Shown here: one piece after another, positions 10,840 through 19,460 of the stretch
Position numbering within the stretch: position 1 is the stretch's first letter
Layout: each line of letters begins with the position of its first letter
NCBI RefSeq assembly: GCF_002917095.1
Contig: NZ_PQGA01000004.1
Location: forward strand, 248,001-312,000
Source: Paraburkholderia eburnea
Lineage (GTDB): Bacteria; Pseudomonadota; Gammaproteobacteria; Burkholderiales; Burkholderiaceae
Reading direction: 5' to 3'
DNA: 64,000 nucleotides
Position numbers and translations under genes: made by a program
Notes under the pieces: generated by a model
The model's input: the letters and a program-made list of their open reading frames with translations, nothing else
Database searches by the model: none
What the model was told of the DNA's origin: nothing

Positions 10840-12033
10840 CTAGCTGCCGTTAGCCTGCGCCGCCGCAGACGTGTCCAGACCCAGATCGACATGCACGTTC
10901 GACGCGGGCTTCGCGACGACCTTGATGCCGGGCTGAAGGCGCTGCACGCCCTCGGTCACGACGCGATCGCCTGCCTGCAAGCCCTGATTCACGAGCCACG
11001 TGTTGCCGATCGTGCGGTCCACCACAATCTGCTTTTGCTGCACCGTGTTATCGGCGTTCACGACCCATACCACCGGCTTGCCGGTCGTATCGCGCGACAC
11101 GCCCTGCTGCGGCACGAGAATGGCCGCGTTGCGCACACCTTCGTCGAGCGACGCACGCACGAACATGCCGGGCAGCAGGTCATGCTCGGGGTTTGGGAAT
11201 TCTGCGCGCACGGTGACCGAGCCCGTGCCTTCGTCAACCGTGACTTCGGAGAATTTGAGCACGCCCGAGCGCGCGTAGGCCGTGCCGTCTTCCAGCGCGA
11301 GTCCGACGCTCGCGTCGCCTGCGCCCGTCGTGCGCAACTGGCCGCTCTTGAGCTCCTTGCGCAAGCGCAGCATCTCGGTGGACGACTGCGTGACGTCCAC
11401 GTAAATCGGATCGAGCTGGGTAATCACGGTCAGCGCTTGCGCCTGGCCGCTCGTGACGAGCGCGCCTTCCGTGATGGTCGAGCGGCCGATACGCCCGGAA
11501 ATGGGCGCATAGACGCGCGTGTAATCCAGATTGACCTTCGCCGTTTCGACATCGGCCTGCGCCTGGCGGTACGAGGACATCGCGTCGTCGTATTGCTGAC
11601 GGCTTACGGCGTTGTCGGCCACGAGTTTCGCGTCGCGTTGGGCCAGATTCTGCGCCGACATCAACGCGGCTTGCGCCTTGTCGTACGCCGCGCGATACGG
11701 CGCATCGTCGATCTGATAAAGCTGCTGACCCTGATGGACGTCCGCGCCTTCGGTGAACAGCCGCTTTTTGATGACGCCATTCACCTGCGGGCGGACTTCG
11801 GCCACGCGCCATGCGTTCGTGCGGCCCGGCAACATCGCGTTCAGCGTGACGGGCTGCACGGCCAGCGTCACGACGCCCACTTCCGGCACCGGCGCCGCGG
11901 CTTCCTGCTTCTTCTCGCATCCGGCAAGTGCAAGCGCGCCGGCGACGGAGCATGCAATCAGCAGCGGACGCATCACCACTGCTGCCTGGCTCGTCAAAGC
12001 TTTCTTTCGACTGCTTTTAATTTCGCTATCCAT
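10840..12033 (-). CDS. RND efflux periplasmic adaptor (membrane fusion protein)
   Basis: 397 aa from the ATG at 12033; a longer in-frame ATG at 12117 would add 28 unrelated residues. The lipoprotein signal has lipobox LALAGC. Next come the barrel-sandwich hybrid/lipoyl halves ([20 protein letters not shown] and [19 protein letters not shown]), an alpha-hairpin between them, and the beta-barrel and MP domains. It is first in the efflux operon and bridges the pump and the outer-membrane factor. Upstream is a 346-bp divergent region with two ATTCAAC-N4-GTTGAAT palindromes. Confidence 0.93.
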   Translation of the reverse strand: MDSEIKSSRKKALTSQAAVVMRPLLIACSVAGALALAGCEKKQEAAAPVPEVGVVTLAVQPVTLNAMLPGRTNAWRVAEVRPQVNGVIKKRLFTEGADVHQGQQLYQIDDAPYRAAYDKAQAALMSAQNLAQRDAKLVADNAVSRQQYDDAMSSYRQAQADVETAKVNLDYTRVYAPISGRIGRSTITEGALVTSGQAQALTVITQLDPIYVDVTQSSTEMLRLRKELKSGQLRTTGAGDASVGLALEDGTAYARSGVLKFSEVTVDEGTGSVTVRAEFPNPEHDLLPGMFVRASLDEGVRNAAILVPQQGVSRDTTGKPVVWVVNADNTVQQKQIVVDRTIGNTWLVNQGLQAGDRVVTEGVQRLQPGIKVVAKPASNVHVDLGLDTSAAAQANGS

Positions 12034-12145
12034 ATTAATCTCATCGACTCCGTATGCCCCGTCAATCACCGGACCTACGCATTCTTTCGGGCAATTCTCG
12101 ACAATCAAAGCATTCACACCTGGTCAACCGATCGCTCAAATTTAT

Positions 12146-12163
12146 ATTCAACGTTTGTTGAAT
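12146..12163. promoter_or_regulatory. Operator-like palindrome 1 of the efflux/LysR intergenic region
   Basis: ATTCAAC-GTTT-GTTGAAT, a perfect 7-bp inverted repeat with a 4-bp spacer, about 113 bp upstream of the adaptor start. The arms are identical to those of the palindrome at 12305. Even spacing and AT-rich symmetric arms are usual for TetR-type sites. Confidence 0.7.
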
Positions 12164-12304
12164 TTGGCGGATGATAGGGTGCGCGGCAGGCAACTGTCAA
12201 CCGGAATGCGCGAAAAACACCGCCGAAGGCCCGCGTCCTTATGAGGTGATAGCGCATCTTCGCGGTCTGTTATTGACATTTGCGCGCGGTTCGCCCAGAA
12301 TGCA

Positions 12305-12330
12305 CTATATTCAACAGTCGTTGAATATAG
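12305..12330. promoter_or_regulatory. Operator-like palindrome 2 of the efflux/LysR intergenic region
   Basis: CTATATTCAAC-AGTC-GTTGAATATAG, a perfect 11-bp inverted repeat with a 4-bp spacer, 50 bp upstream of the LysR start. It shares the ATTCAAC-N4-GTTGAAT core with palindrome 1, 141 bp away. The pair suggests one regulator controls both the efflux operon and the divergent LysR gene. Confidence 0.75.
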
Positions 12331-12379
12331 TATCGAAGCGATCGCCTTGGCGATCGTTCACTCGTTTTGGGGATATCTG

Positions 12380-13423
12380 GTGGATCAACTCGAATCGATA
12401 CGCACCTTCCTGGAAGTCGTGCGTTCGGGGAGCATCACAGGCGCGGCAACGAAGCTGGCCGTCTCCATTGCGATGGTGAGCCGTCATGTCAAGGGACTGG
12501 AAACCCAGCTAGGCACGCGGCTGTTTTCCCGCAACACGCGTAGCGTGTCGCTCACCGAGGTCGGCCAGGTGTATTTCGAGCGCGTGCACCAGCTCGTGAG
12601 CAACCTCGACGAATGTGAGCGTTCGCTCGCCAGCCTCGCGCACCAGCCCGTCGGCCATCTACGCGTTGTGGCGCCCGCGTTCTTTTCGTATCGCCATCTG
12701 GCGTCGGACCTGCATCAGTACAACAAGCGCTATCCGCAGGTGCGGATCGTGCTCGACCTGGTCGATCAGCCGTTCGACCTGATCAACGACGGTTACGACG
12801 TCGCGCTCGTTGATACCGCAACGATCTCTTCGACCAGCGTGGTCGCGCGACAGCTATGGGATGAGCCTTTGATCGCCTGCGCCTCGCCGGCGTATCTCGA
12901 GCGCTGCGGCACGCCGGCGCATCCGAGCCAGTTGCGCGATCATGCCTACATTGCGATGGCGGCCCGGCGCGCCACGACGGATGCCGTGCTGCTCGACGGG
13001 CCCGACGGGCGCTTCGGCTTCGAACAGCAGCCCGCCATGCTCGTCAATAATATCGACGCGCTAATGCAGATGATCCGTGCGGGTGCGGGAATGGGTTTTG
13101 TGCCGCTGGCGCTTGCACAGGAGGATATTGCTCAGGGATGGTTGGAAGTGGTGCTGCCGGACTACGCGACGCCGCCGGTATCGATCAGCGTCGTGTATCC
13201 GAGCAGGGAATATTTGCCCGCGAAAGTGCGGACTTTCATCGACCATCTGGTGGCATCGGCGGCGCTTGCGCGTGAGTCCGCGCGTTCAGCACGCGCGGCT
13301 GCCAAGGAACCGGCGCAAACTGCGCAGAGCGTGCCGCATTTTCCCGTGGAGCGCCTGGCGCGCAAGTTGCACGCGATAACTAGCGGAAAATTCCCAGCGC
13401 AATCTCAAGCACGCTCTGCCTGA
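12380..13423 (+). CDS. LysR-family transcriptional regulator
   Basis: 347 aa from a GTG at 12380 preceded by GGGGAT. The N-terminus DQLESIRTFLEVVRSGSITG begins the winged HTH, continuing through VSRHVKGLETQLGTRLFSRN. A periplasmic-binding-like effector domain follows from about residue 90 (LRVVAPAFFSYRHLASDLHQ). It is divergent from the RND operon and is a candidate local regulator, although the palindromes in between do not have the T-N11-A form typical of LysR sites. The 3' end overlaps the convergent TetR gene by 44 bp. The alanine-rich C-terminal tail of about 50 residues is longer than usual. Confidence 0.85.
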   Translation: MDQLESIRTFLEVVRSGSITGAATKLAVSIAMVSRHVKGLETQLGTRLFSRNTRSVSLTEVGQVYFERVHQLVSNLDECERSLASLAHQPVGHLRVVAPAFFSYRHLASDLHQYNKRYPQVRIVLDLVDQPFDLINDGYDVALVDTATISSTSVVARQLWDEPLIACASPAYLERCGTPAHPSQLRDHAYIAMAARRATTDAVLLDGPDGRFGFEQQPAMLVNNIDALMQMIRAGAGMGFVPLALAQEDIAQGWLEVVLPDYATPPVSISVVYPSREYLPAKVRTFIDHLVASAALARESARSARAAAKEPAQTAQSVPHFPVERLARKLHAITSGKFPAQSQARSA

Positions 13424-14036
13424 ATTCGTCGGTATTGTCCGGCAACGTGGAGAACGTCGAGAGCACGTGGCTGTACGATACCGCGCTGCTGATTGCGCTC
13501 ACCATCATGTAGTGCATGACGTCGGGATCGTGGGCCTTGAGCTTGCCTGCTTCCATCGCGTCCACCAGCAGCGCGACAAATGCGTCGCGATACGGCCGCA
13601 TCAGCCCTTCGATCAGCACATTGAGGCGATCACCCTGCTCGGTCGTGGCCGTCGAAAAGAACATGCCGATATAGCGATCCTCGAAGAGAAAATCGATAAA
13701 CAGGATCAGCGCCTGTTTGATGCGCTCGCGCGGCGACAGGCGCGCGAGCTGAAGTTGCTTCGTGGCTTCGACCAAAGGCCCCAACTGCTGCGAAAGCTGC
13801 TCGACCACCGCAGTCCACAAGCCTTCCTTGGAGCCGAAGTGATGCGACATCAGCGCGGGATCGACGCCGGCCAGACGTGCGATCTCGCGCACGCTCGTTC
13901 CTTCGTAGCCCTGCGTCGCGAACATCTGCCGCGCACCGCGCAGCAGCGAGTCGAAGCCGGTGAGCGCGCTGCCCGCCGGACGTCCGCGCGTACGCCTGGT
14001 TGCGGGGCGCCGGGCGCTTATGCTGGAGCCAGCCAT
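13380..14036 (-). CDS. TetR-family transcriptional regulator
   Basis: 218 aa from the ATG at 14036. A basic N-terminal tail (ISARRPATRRTRGRP) precedes a TetR HTH (TSVREIARLAGVDPALMSHHF), and an all-helical effector domain follows. It lies 102 bp downstream of the MFS gene that ends the aromatic-catabolism operon. A hairpin in that gap and a TATACT -10-like element suggest its own transcription. It could act on the catabolic genes, its own gene or the efflux operon; nothing in the sequence decides this. It overlaps the LysR gene tail to tail. Confidence 0.83.
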   Translation of the reverse strand: MAGSSISARRPATRRTRGRPAGSALTGFDSLLRGARQMFATQGYEGTSVREIARLAGVDPALMSHHFGSKEGLWTAVVEQLSQQLGPLVEATKQLQLARLSPRERIKQALILFIDFLFEDRYIGMFFSTATTEQGDRLNVLIEGLMRPYRDAFVALLVDAMEAGKLKAHDPDVMHYMMVSAISSAVSYSHVLSTFSTLPDNTDEFRQSVLEIALGIFR

Positions 14037-14099
14037 GTTGTCTCGTCGATTCGTGGTGGTTTTCGTCGGCCACGAGTATAGCAAGCGGCTGGCGCGATA

Positions 14100-14127
14100 T
14101 TCCGTGGCCTGCGGGCGGGCCACGGAA
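14100..14127 (-). terminator. Hairpin after the MFS gene
   Basis: TTCCGTGGCC and GGCCACGGAA form a perfect 10-bp stem with an 8-nt loop, 12 bp past the MFS stop. No T-tract follows on either strand. It is the most likely 3' boundary of the long catabolic operon. Confidence 0.5.
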
Positions 14128-14138
14128 GCGCCCTGCGT

Positions 14139-15560
14139 TCACGCCTCCAGTTGCTCCAGCACCTTGCCCTTGGTCTCGATGCCAAGGAAATGCACGGCGA
14201 TGGCCGCGAGGAACGGCACAGCCGCAAGGATATAGAACGCCACGTCCAGGTGCCCGCCAATCATCGTCTTCGAAACAATAGTCGGCGCGAAGATCGCTGC
14301 TACCTTGAGCCATGCGCCGCCCACGCCGCAGCCCATCGCGCGGATGCTCGTCGGGTACAGCTCCGGCGTATACACGTAAGCGGTGATGAAGCCGCTCGCC
14401 AGCAGGCCGAGCGCCAACGCGCAGAACGTCGCGACCACGTAGACCGACATCGCATGGCACACGCCTGCCAACGCCAACGACACCGCACACAGCAGGAACG
14501 AGACGTTGATGATGGGCTTGCGGCCCACCTTGTCCACCAGCAGCGCGCACGTAAGCGAACCCACCACGCCCAGCACCGAAGCCGCCACGGCCAGATTGAG
14601 CGCGAGTTGCAGCGGCGCGTGATAGATGCTGCGATAAATCGTCGGCAGCCACGTCGACAGCCCGTACTGGATGAAACCGCAGGTCATCCAGAGCATCGCC
14701 ACCGCAAGCGTGCGCTTCAGATACGCCGGGCCGAACAGATCCTTCACGCGGCGCTTCGGATGGCGCTTCGCCATCGCGTCGAATTCAGCGGCGTTCGTGA
14801 CCGGCGGGAGCGGCCCCTTCGCGGTGCGCTCGAAGGCGTGTACGGCAGCATCGGCGTCCGCGAGACGTTCGCGTTCGGCGAGCCAGCGCGGCGATTCGGG
14901 CACCAGCTTGCGCAGCAGGAAGAACAGCACGAGCGGCATACCGCCGATGAAGTACATCACCTGCCAGCCGAAGCGCGGCACGATCCACGCGCCCAGCGCG
15001 TTCGACGCCAGCAGGCCGATCGGGAACACGACCTCGTAGAGGAGAACGAAACGTCCACGTCCATGCGCGCGGCTGACTTCGTTGATATACGTTGCCGCCA
15101 CGGGCAATTCGCCACCCAGACCGAAGCCCTGGATCACGCGCAGCGCCGCGAACACGGCAAAACTGGGCGCAAAGCCGCAGGCGATACTGGTCACGCCGAT
15201 GATGCCCGAACTCCACGCAATGGCGCGCACGCGGCCATGACGTTCCGCTAGCCACGGAAACAGGAAAGCGCCGAACAACTGGCCGACCGAGCCCGAGGCG
15301 ATCAGAAAGCCAATCTCCCAGGGCGTGAGCTGCCACTTCTGGATCAGGATCGGCAGCGTCGTCGCAATGGCGATCACGTCGAAGCCGTCGAAGAAGGTGG
15401 CAAGGCCGATCAGGATGCGCGCGCGCACCTGCATGGCGTTGGTCGGCAACCGTTCGAGGCGCGCGATGATCGAGCCGCGCGTGAGCGGCTCGCGCGCGGA
15501 CGACTCGTCGCGCGCCGCAGCGGCGCCGCTATGGCCGAAGGTGGTATCGAGAATTCTCAT
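14139..15560 (-). CDS. MFS metabolite:H+ symporter, probable aromatic acid importer
   Basis: 473 aa with 12 predicted membrane segments after a cytoplasmic tail of about 45 residues. The loop 2-3 signature is in FLFPWLAERHGRVRAIAW, the TM4 motif in RVIQGFGLGGELPVAATYINE, and the second half has LVDKVGRKPIINVSFLL. These fit the sugar / aromatic acid:H+ symporter branch that imports benzoate- or muconate-like acids. It is the last structural gene of the catabolic operon, 82 bp after the ferredoxin reductase gene, so import of the pathway substrate is the simplest role. Confidence 0.82.
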   Translation of the reverse strand: MRILDTTFGHSGAAAARDESSAREPLTRGSIIARLERLPTNAMQVRARILIGLATFFDGFDVIAIATTLPILIQKWQLTPWEIGFLIASGSVGQLFGAFLFPWLAERHGRVRAIAWSSGIIGVTSIACGFAPSFAVFAALRVIQGFGLGGELPVAATYINEVSRAHGRGRFVLLYEVVFPIGLLASNALGAWIVPRFGWQVMYFIGGMPLVLFFLLRKLVPESPRWLAERERLADADAAVHAFERTAKGPLPPVTNAAEFDAMAKRHPKRRVKDLFGPAYLKRTLAVAMLWMTCGFIQYGLSTWLPTIYRSIYHAPLQLALNLAVAASVLGVVGSLTCALLVDKVGRKPIINVSFLLCAVSLALAGVCHAMSVYVVATFCALALGLLASGFITAYVYTPELYPTSIRAMGCGVGGAWLKVAAIFAPTIVSKTMIGGHLDVAFYILAAVPFLAAIAVHFLGIETKGKVLEQLEA

Positions 15561-15608
15561 GCCTGTGGTCCCGTCCCGTATGTCCGGTAGTCCGGTGTGT
15601 GACGCGTG

Positions 15609-15642
15609 TAACGTTGACGCGTGCCTAACGTTGACGCGTGCC
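15609..15642. repeat. Two tandem 17-bp direct repeats
   Basis: TAACGTTGACGCGTGCC occurs twice without a gap in the spacer between the ferredoxin reductase stop and the MFS gene, ending directly at the stop codon. A further GACGCGTG precedes it. It looks like a local slippage duplication; no function is evident. Confidence 0.9.
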
Positions 15643-16887
15643 TTAAGCGAGCGCCTTGCTGGTATCGACGAGCGCCGCGAGATCGACCGCGCGGCCCTGG
15701 TTCATCCACTTGCGCGCGAGCTTCAGGTCACGTGCGGAGTTGATGGCGATGACGCCGCGCAGATGGCCGTCCTCCACGAAGAACAGCGTTGCGCGCTTCT
15801 CTTCGAGGCTGCCGCGCAGCGCGGGCGTGGCACCGGCAGGAATCTCGCCGAGAATCTGCAGGTTCACGTCGTACTGATCGGACCAGAACCACGGAATCTC
15901 CGCATACGGCGTCTTCACGCCGAGCACGGCCTTCGCCGCCGCGATCGCCTGATTCTGCGCGTTGGCCCACGATTCCAGCCGCACGCGGCGCTTGAGCCAC
16001 GCGTTCGGATGATTCGCCACGTCGCCGCACGCGAAAATATCGGAGTCCGAAGTCTGGCCGAATTCATCGACGACGATGCCGTCCTGCACATCGAGACCCG
16101 CCGCTTCGGCAATCGCCGTGTGCGGTGCAAGGCCGATGCCGGCGACCGCGAAATCCGCGTCGAGCGTGCTGCCGTCCGCGAATGCCGCGCGCACGCCGTC
16201 GCCGTGATCGTCGAGCGAGACGAGTTGCGCATTCAAACGAATATCGACACCATTCGCGCGATGCAGGTCGAGCAGGAATTGCGAGACCTCATTCGGCAGC
16301 GAGCGCGCGCACAAACGCGGCGCGCCTTCGATCACCGTCGCTTCGACGCCGAGCTTGCGCGCCGTCGCCGCCACTTCGAGGCCGATCCAGCCGCCGCCCA
16401 CCACCAGCACGCGCTGGCTGCGGCGCAGGCGCTCGCCCAGCGCCATCGCTTCATCGAGCGTGCGCAGATACGTGACGTGCGCGCTCTTCGCGACGCTCGC
16501 GGGCAGCTTGCGCGCCGCGCCACCCGTGGCAATCACCAGGCGGTCGTACTTCAACTCGCGGCCCGAGCGCGTCGTGACCGTGCGATTGGCGCGGTCGATC
16601 GACGTCGCGCAATCGGGTTGCCACGCTTCGATATTCAGGGCGGCGAATTCATCGGGCCTGGCAATGCGCACCGTTTCGATATCGGCTTCGCCCGCGAGCA
16701 CGGCCTTCGAAAGCGGCGGGCGCTCATAGGGAAGATGCGTTTCGTCGGCGATCATCACGAGGCGGCCCGCGTAGCCTTCCTGGCGCAGCGTCTTGACGAC
16801 CCAACCCGCAGCCTGACCGCCGCCGATCACCACCACCGTGCGCGGCGTATCCGCGCCCGATTCGATTGCATCGATCAAGTCGCTCAT
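15643..16887 (-). CDS. Rieske oxygenase ferredoxin reductase (FAD/NADH)
   Basis: 414 aa. The FAD Rossmann motif is VVVIGGGQAAGWVVKTLRQ (about residue 19), followed by LPYERPPLSKAVLAGE. A second NAD Rossmann motif is VLVVGGGWIGLEVAATARKL (about residue 145), and the FAD-ribityl motif is DIFACGDVANHP. This is the class III reductase of multicomponent dioxygenases (BphA4/CmtAa type). It passes electrons from NADH to the Rieske ferredoxin encoded at 27404-27718. It overlaps the extradiol dioxygenase gene by 4 bp. Reductase and ferredoxin genes sit at opposite ends of the operon. Confidence 0.9.
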   Translation of the reverse strand: MSDLIDAIESGADTPRTVVVIGGGQAAGWVVKTLRQEGYAGRLVMIADETHLPYERPPLSKAVLAGEADIETVRIARPDEFAALNIEAWQPDCATSIDRANRTVTTRSGRELKYDRLVIATGGAARKLPASVAKSAHVTYLRTLDEAMALGERLRRSQRVLVVGGGWIGLEVAATARKLGVEATVIEGAPRLCARSLPNEVSQFLLDLHRANGVDIRLNAQLVSLDDHGDGVRAAFADGSTLDADFAVAGIGLAPHTAIAEAAGLDVQDGIVVDEFGQTSDSDIFACGDVANHPNAWLKRRVRLESWANAQNQAIAAAKAVLGVKTPYAEIPWFWSDQYDVNLQILGEIPAGATPALRGSLEEKRATLFFVEDGHLRGVIAINSARDLKLARKWMNQGRAVDLAALVDTSKALA

Positions 16888-17846
16888 TGCTTACGCTCCG
16901 TCATGAACTTGCCCTTCGGCGCTTCGGCGTTCTTCTGGCGGCGCGTATTGCCGTCGAGACCGCCATCGATGGCCCATTCCGCGAACACGGTCGGGCCCGG
17001 TTCGAAATCACGCGGCTGCCATTCGGGCGTGAGCTGGTCTTCGTCGGCGTAGTACTCGATCAGACCGCCCGCCGGATTCTTGAAGTACCAGAAGTACGCC
17101 GACGACACCGGATGGCGACCCGGGCCGAGCTGCGTGGTCCAGCCGCAACGGCTGATATGCAGGCCTCCGCCGAATACTTCGTGAATATCGCGCACCGTGA
17201 AAGCCACGTGATTAAGACCCTTCTTGCCGTCGGGCAGCGCGAGCAGGAACAGGTCATGGTGACCGCCGTGCGGCGCGCAGCGCATGAACGCGCCGCGATT
17301 CGGGTAACGGTCCGAGGTCTCGAAGCCCAGCAGTTCGTGATAGAACGCTTCCTGTTCGGCGAGGCGGTTCGTGAAGAACACCACATGACCCACTTCGACC
17401 GGCTCCGCGCGTTCATAGATCGGCGAAGGCGTGTCGACGCGCAGCGTCTGGCCCCACACGTTCGAGGGCGAACCCTGCACGTCGATGTCGCGCTTGCGCG
17501 TGACTTCCACGCGAATCGCCATGCCTGCGGGGTCGAAGCAACCCACGCCGTTTGCATCGCTGGTGTAACCAGGCTGGCCTTTGAGGCGCTCGCGCAGCAC
17601 GTCGAGTTCAGCGCGCGTGGCCACGCCCCACACCACTTCGCGCAGCGTCGGGCCTTCCTCGAAGGCGGCGGGCAGCGACGCGTCGTTGGCGTCCACGGCC
17701 AGCACGGTGCAGCCGTTGAGCGTTTCGAAGCGCGCGCGCGTTTCGTCGTGCGCCGTCTCCTTCAAGCCCCAGTCCGCGAAAAAGCGGCGGCAGGTGTCGA
17801 GGTCCGTCACGCCGTAGGTAATCTGTTCGATGCCGAGAATCGTCAT
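16884..17846 (-). CDS. Type I extradiol ring-cleavage dioxygenase (VOC fold)
   Basis: 320 aa with two vicinal-oxygen-chelate modules. The Fe(II) ligands are visible in the C-terminal half: His154 (VGHVVF), His213 (LNHVAF) and Glu264 (GLIEYYAD). His196/His197 (HGGHHD) and the tyrosine near the Glu complete a normal active site. It cleaves a catechol-type ring next to the two hydroxyls and supplies the meta-cleavage product. Length fits the two-domain 2,3-dihydroxybiphenyl / catechol 2,3-dioxygenase class. The exact diol is unknown. GGAGCA precedes the ATG. Confidence 0.87.
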   Translation of the reverse strand: MTILGIEQITYGVTDLDTCRRFFADWGLKETAHDETRARFETLNGCTVLAVDANDASLPAAFEEGPTLREVVWGVATRAELDVLRERLKGQPGYTSDANGVGCFDPAGMAIRVEVTRKRDIDVQGSPSNVWGQTLRVDTPSPIYERAEPVEVGHVVFFTNRLAEQEAFYHELLGFETSDRYPNRGAFMRCAPHGGHHDLFLLALPDGKKGLNHVAFTVRDIHEVFGGGLHISRCGWTTQLGPGRHPVSSAYFWYFKNPAGGLIEYYADEDQLTPEWQPRDFEPGPTVFAEWAIDGGLDGNTRRQKNAEAPKGKFMTERKQ

Positions 17847-17870
17847 GTTTCTTGCTCCGTGCGCGTGCGT

Positions 17871-19364
17871 TCAGGCGTTGGCCCAGGGCAGCGGCGCGTC
17901 GTTCAAGCCCCAGTAGAGGCTCTTTTGCTGCATGTATTCGCGAATGCCAAGCCGGCCTTTCTCGCGGCCCATACCGCTTTCCTTCCAGCCCGAAAACGGC
18001 GTGGAGATCGAGAACAGCTTGTACGTATTGATCCAGACGGTGCCCGCGTCGAGCTTGCGGGCCACGCGCCATGCGCGCTTGTAGTCGCGCGTCCAGATGC
18101 CGGCGGCAAGACCGAACACGCTGTCGTTCGCCTCTTCGATGAGCGCGGCTTCGTCGTCGAAGGGCATCGCCACCAGCACCGGCCCGAAGATCTCTTCCTG
18201 GCAGATGCGCGCGCTGTTCTTCAGACCTTCGAGAATCGTCGGCTGATAGAAGAAGCCGTTTTCGCGGTTATCGCCCACGGGACGCTCGCCGCCGCACAGC
18301 AAACGGCCGCCTTCTTCAAGGCCGATCGCCACGTAACGCTCGACCGACTCGCGATGCTTCGCGGTGATGAGCGGACCCATCTGCGTCTTTTCGCTCGTGG
18401 GGTCGCCCACGCGCAGCTTGCGCGCGCCTTCGACGAGGCGCTTCATGAACGCGTCGTAAATCGAGCGCTGCACGAAGAGGCGCGAACCGGCGATGCACGC
18501 TTCGCCCGACGAGCTGAAAATGCCGTAGAGCACGCCATTTACAGCGTGATCGATATCCGCGTCTTCGAACACGATGGTCGGCGACTTGCCGCCCAGTTCG
18601 AGCGACACCGGCATGAGCTTGTCCGCCGCGATGCGCGCGATGCCACGGCCCACCTCGGTGCCGCCCGTGAACGACACCTTCTTCACGAGCGGATGGCGCA
18701 CCAGCACATCGCCGATCACCGAACCCTTGCCCGGCAGCACGCTCACGATGCCCTTGGGCACACCGGCTTCCTCGCAGATGCGCGCGAGCGCCAGCGAAAC
18801 CAGCGGCGTGACTTCGGCTGGCTTGAGCACCACCGCATTGCCGGCGGCAAGTGCGGGCGCGAGCTTTTGCGCATCCGACGCGATCGGCGAATTCCACGGC
18901 GTGATCGCTGCGATCACGCCAATCGGCTCGTACACGCTCATCGTCAGATAGTCGCCGCGCGACGGCGTGACTTCTTCGTCGAGCGTTTCGAGGCAGGCCG
19001 CGAAATAGCGGAACGTGTTGGCGGCGCTGGCCACCAGCACGCGCGTTTCGTTGATCGGCTTGCCGTTGTCGCGGCGCTGCAATTGCGCAAGCGCTTCGTG
19101 ACGCTGCATGATGAGGTCGGCGATGCGATAAAGCACGAGTGCGCGCAGATGCGGCTTCATGCCGGCCCATTCGCCGTGCTTCCAGGCGGCATGCGCTTTT
19201 TCCACCGCTTCGGCGGCGTCTTCGGCGCTGGCCGTCGAGACCTCCATGTTGAGCGACTGGTCAGCCGGATAAAGGCTCGCGAAAGGCGCGGCGCGGCCCT
19301 GGCGCCATTCGCCGCCGATCAAAATATCGCCGTTCGGGACGAGGCTCGTATCGAAGGGAGTCAT
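17871..19364 (-). CDS. NAD(P)+-dependent aldehyde dehydrogenase
   Basis: 497 aa from the ATG at 19364; a longer in-frame start adds a Cys/His-rich stretch absent from the family. The Asn of the oxyanion hole is in ITPWNSPIASDAQKLAPALA, the general base in LELGGKSPTIVFEDAD, and the catalytic Cys in SSGEACIAGSR. It resembles betaine-aldehyde / 2-hydroxymuconic semialdehyde dehydrogenases. In this operon it could oxidise a ring-cleavage semialdehyde or an aldehyde from the ThDP decarboxylase. It lies 24 bp upstream of the extradiol dioxygenase gene and 96 bp after the aspartate dehydrogenase-like gene. Confidence 0.9.
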   Translation of the reverse strand: MTPFDTSLVPNGDILIGGEWRQGRAAPFASLYPADQSLNMEVSTASAEDAAEAVEKAHAAWKHGEWAGMKPHLRALVLYRIADLIMQRHEALAQLQRRDNGKPINETRVLVASAANTFRYFAACLETLDEEVTPSRGDYLTMSVYEPIGVIAAITPWNSPIASDAQKLAPALAAGNAVVLKPAEVTPLVSLALARICEEAGVPKGIVSVLPGKGSVIGDVLVRHPLVKKVSFTGGTEVGRGIARIAADKLMPVSLELGGKSPTIVFEDADIDHAVNGVLYGIFSSSGEACIAGSRLFVQRSIYDAFMKRLVEGARKLRVGDPTSEKTQMGPLITAKHRESVERYVAIGLEEGGRLLCGGERPVGDNRENGFFYQPTILEGLKNSARICQEEIFGPVLVAMPFDDEAALIEEANDSVFGLAAGIWTRDYKRAWRVARKLDAGTVWINTYKLFSISTPFSGWKESGMGREKGRLGIREYMQQKSLYWGLNDAPLPWANA

Positions 19365-19460
19365 ATGTCTCTGTTCCTGGTGCCAGCAATGCGGTGCTTC
19401 AGCACACGCATCGCATTTCATCACGACAAAAAAAGCTTGTTTTAAAGCCTTAAACTCGCG

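Noticed and set aside
10891..12174. A 427-codon plus-strand frame opposite the efflux adaptor gene
   Set aside because: Antisense shadow of the adaptor gene; no ribosome site and no family resemblance.
16866..19445. An 859-codon open frame on the plus strand across the ferredoxin reductase start, extradiol dioxygenase and aldehyde dehydrogenase genes
   Set aside because: It is antisense to three genes with clear catalytic motifs. Its product is Arg/His-rich low-complexity sequence, the usual mirror of GC-rich minus-strand codons.
19365..19460. Possible terminator between the AspDH-like and aldehyde dehydrogenase genes because of an AAGCTTTTTTTG run
   Set aside because: A T-run is present on the minus strand, but no stable stem precedes it, so an internal terminator is not supported.
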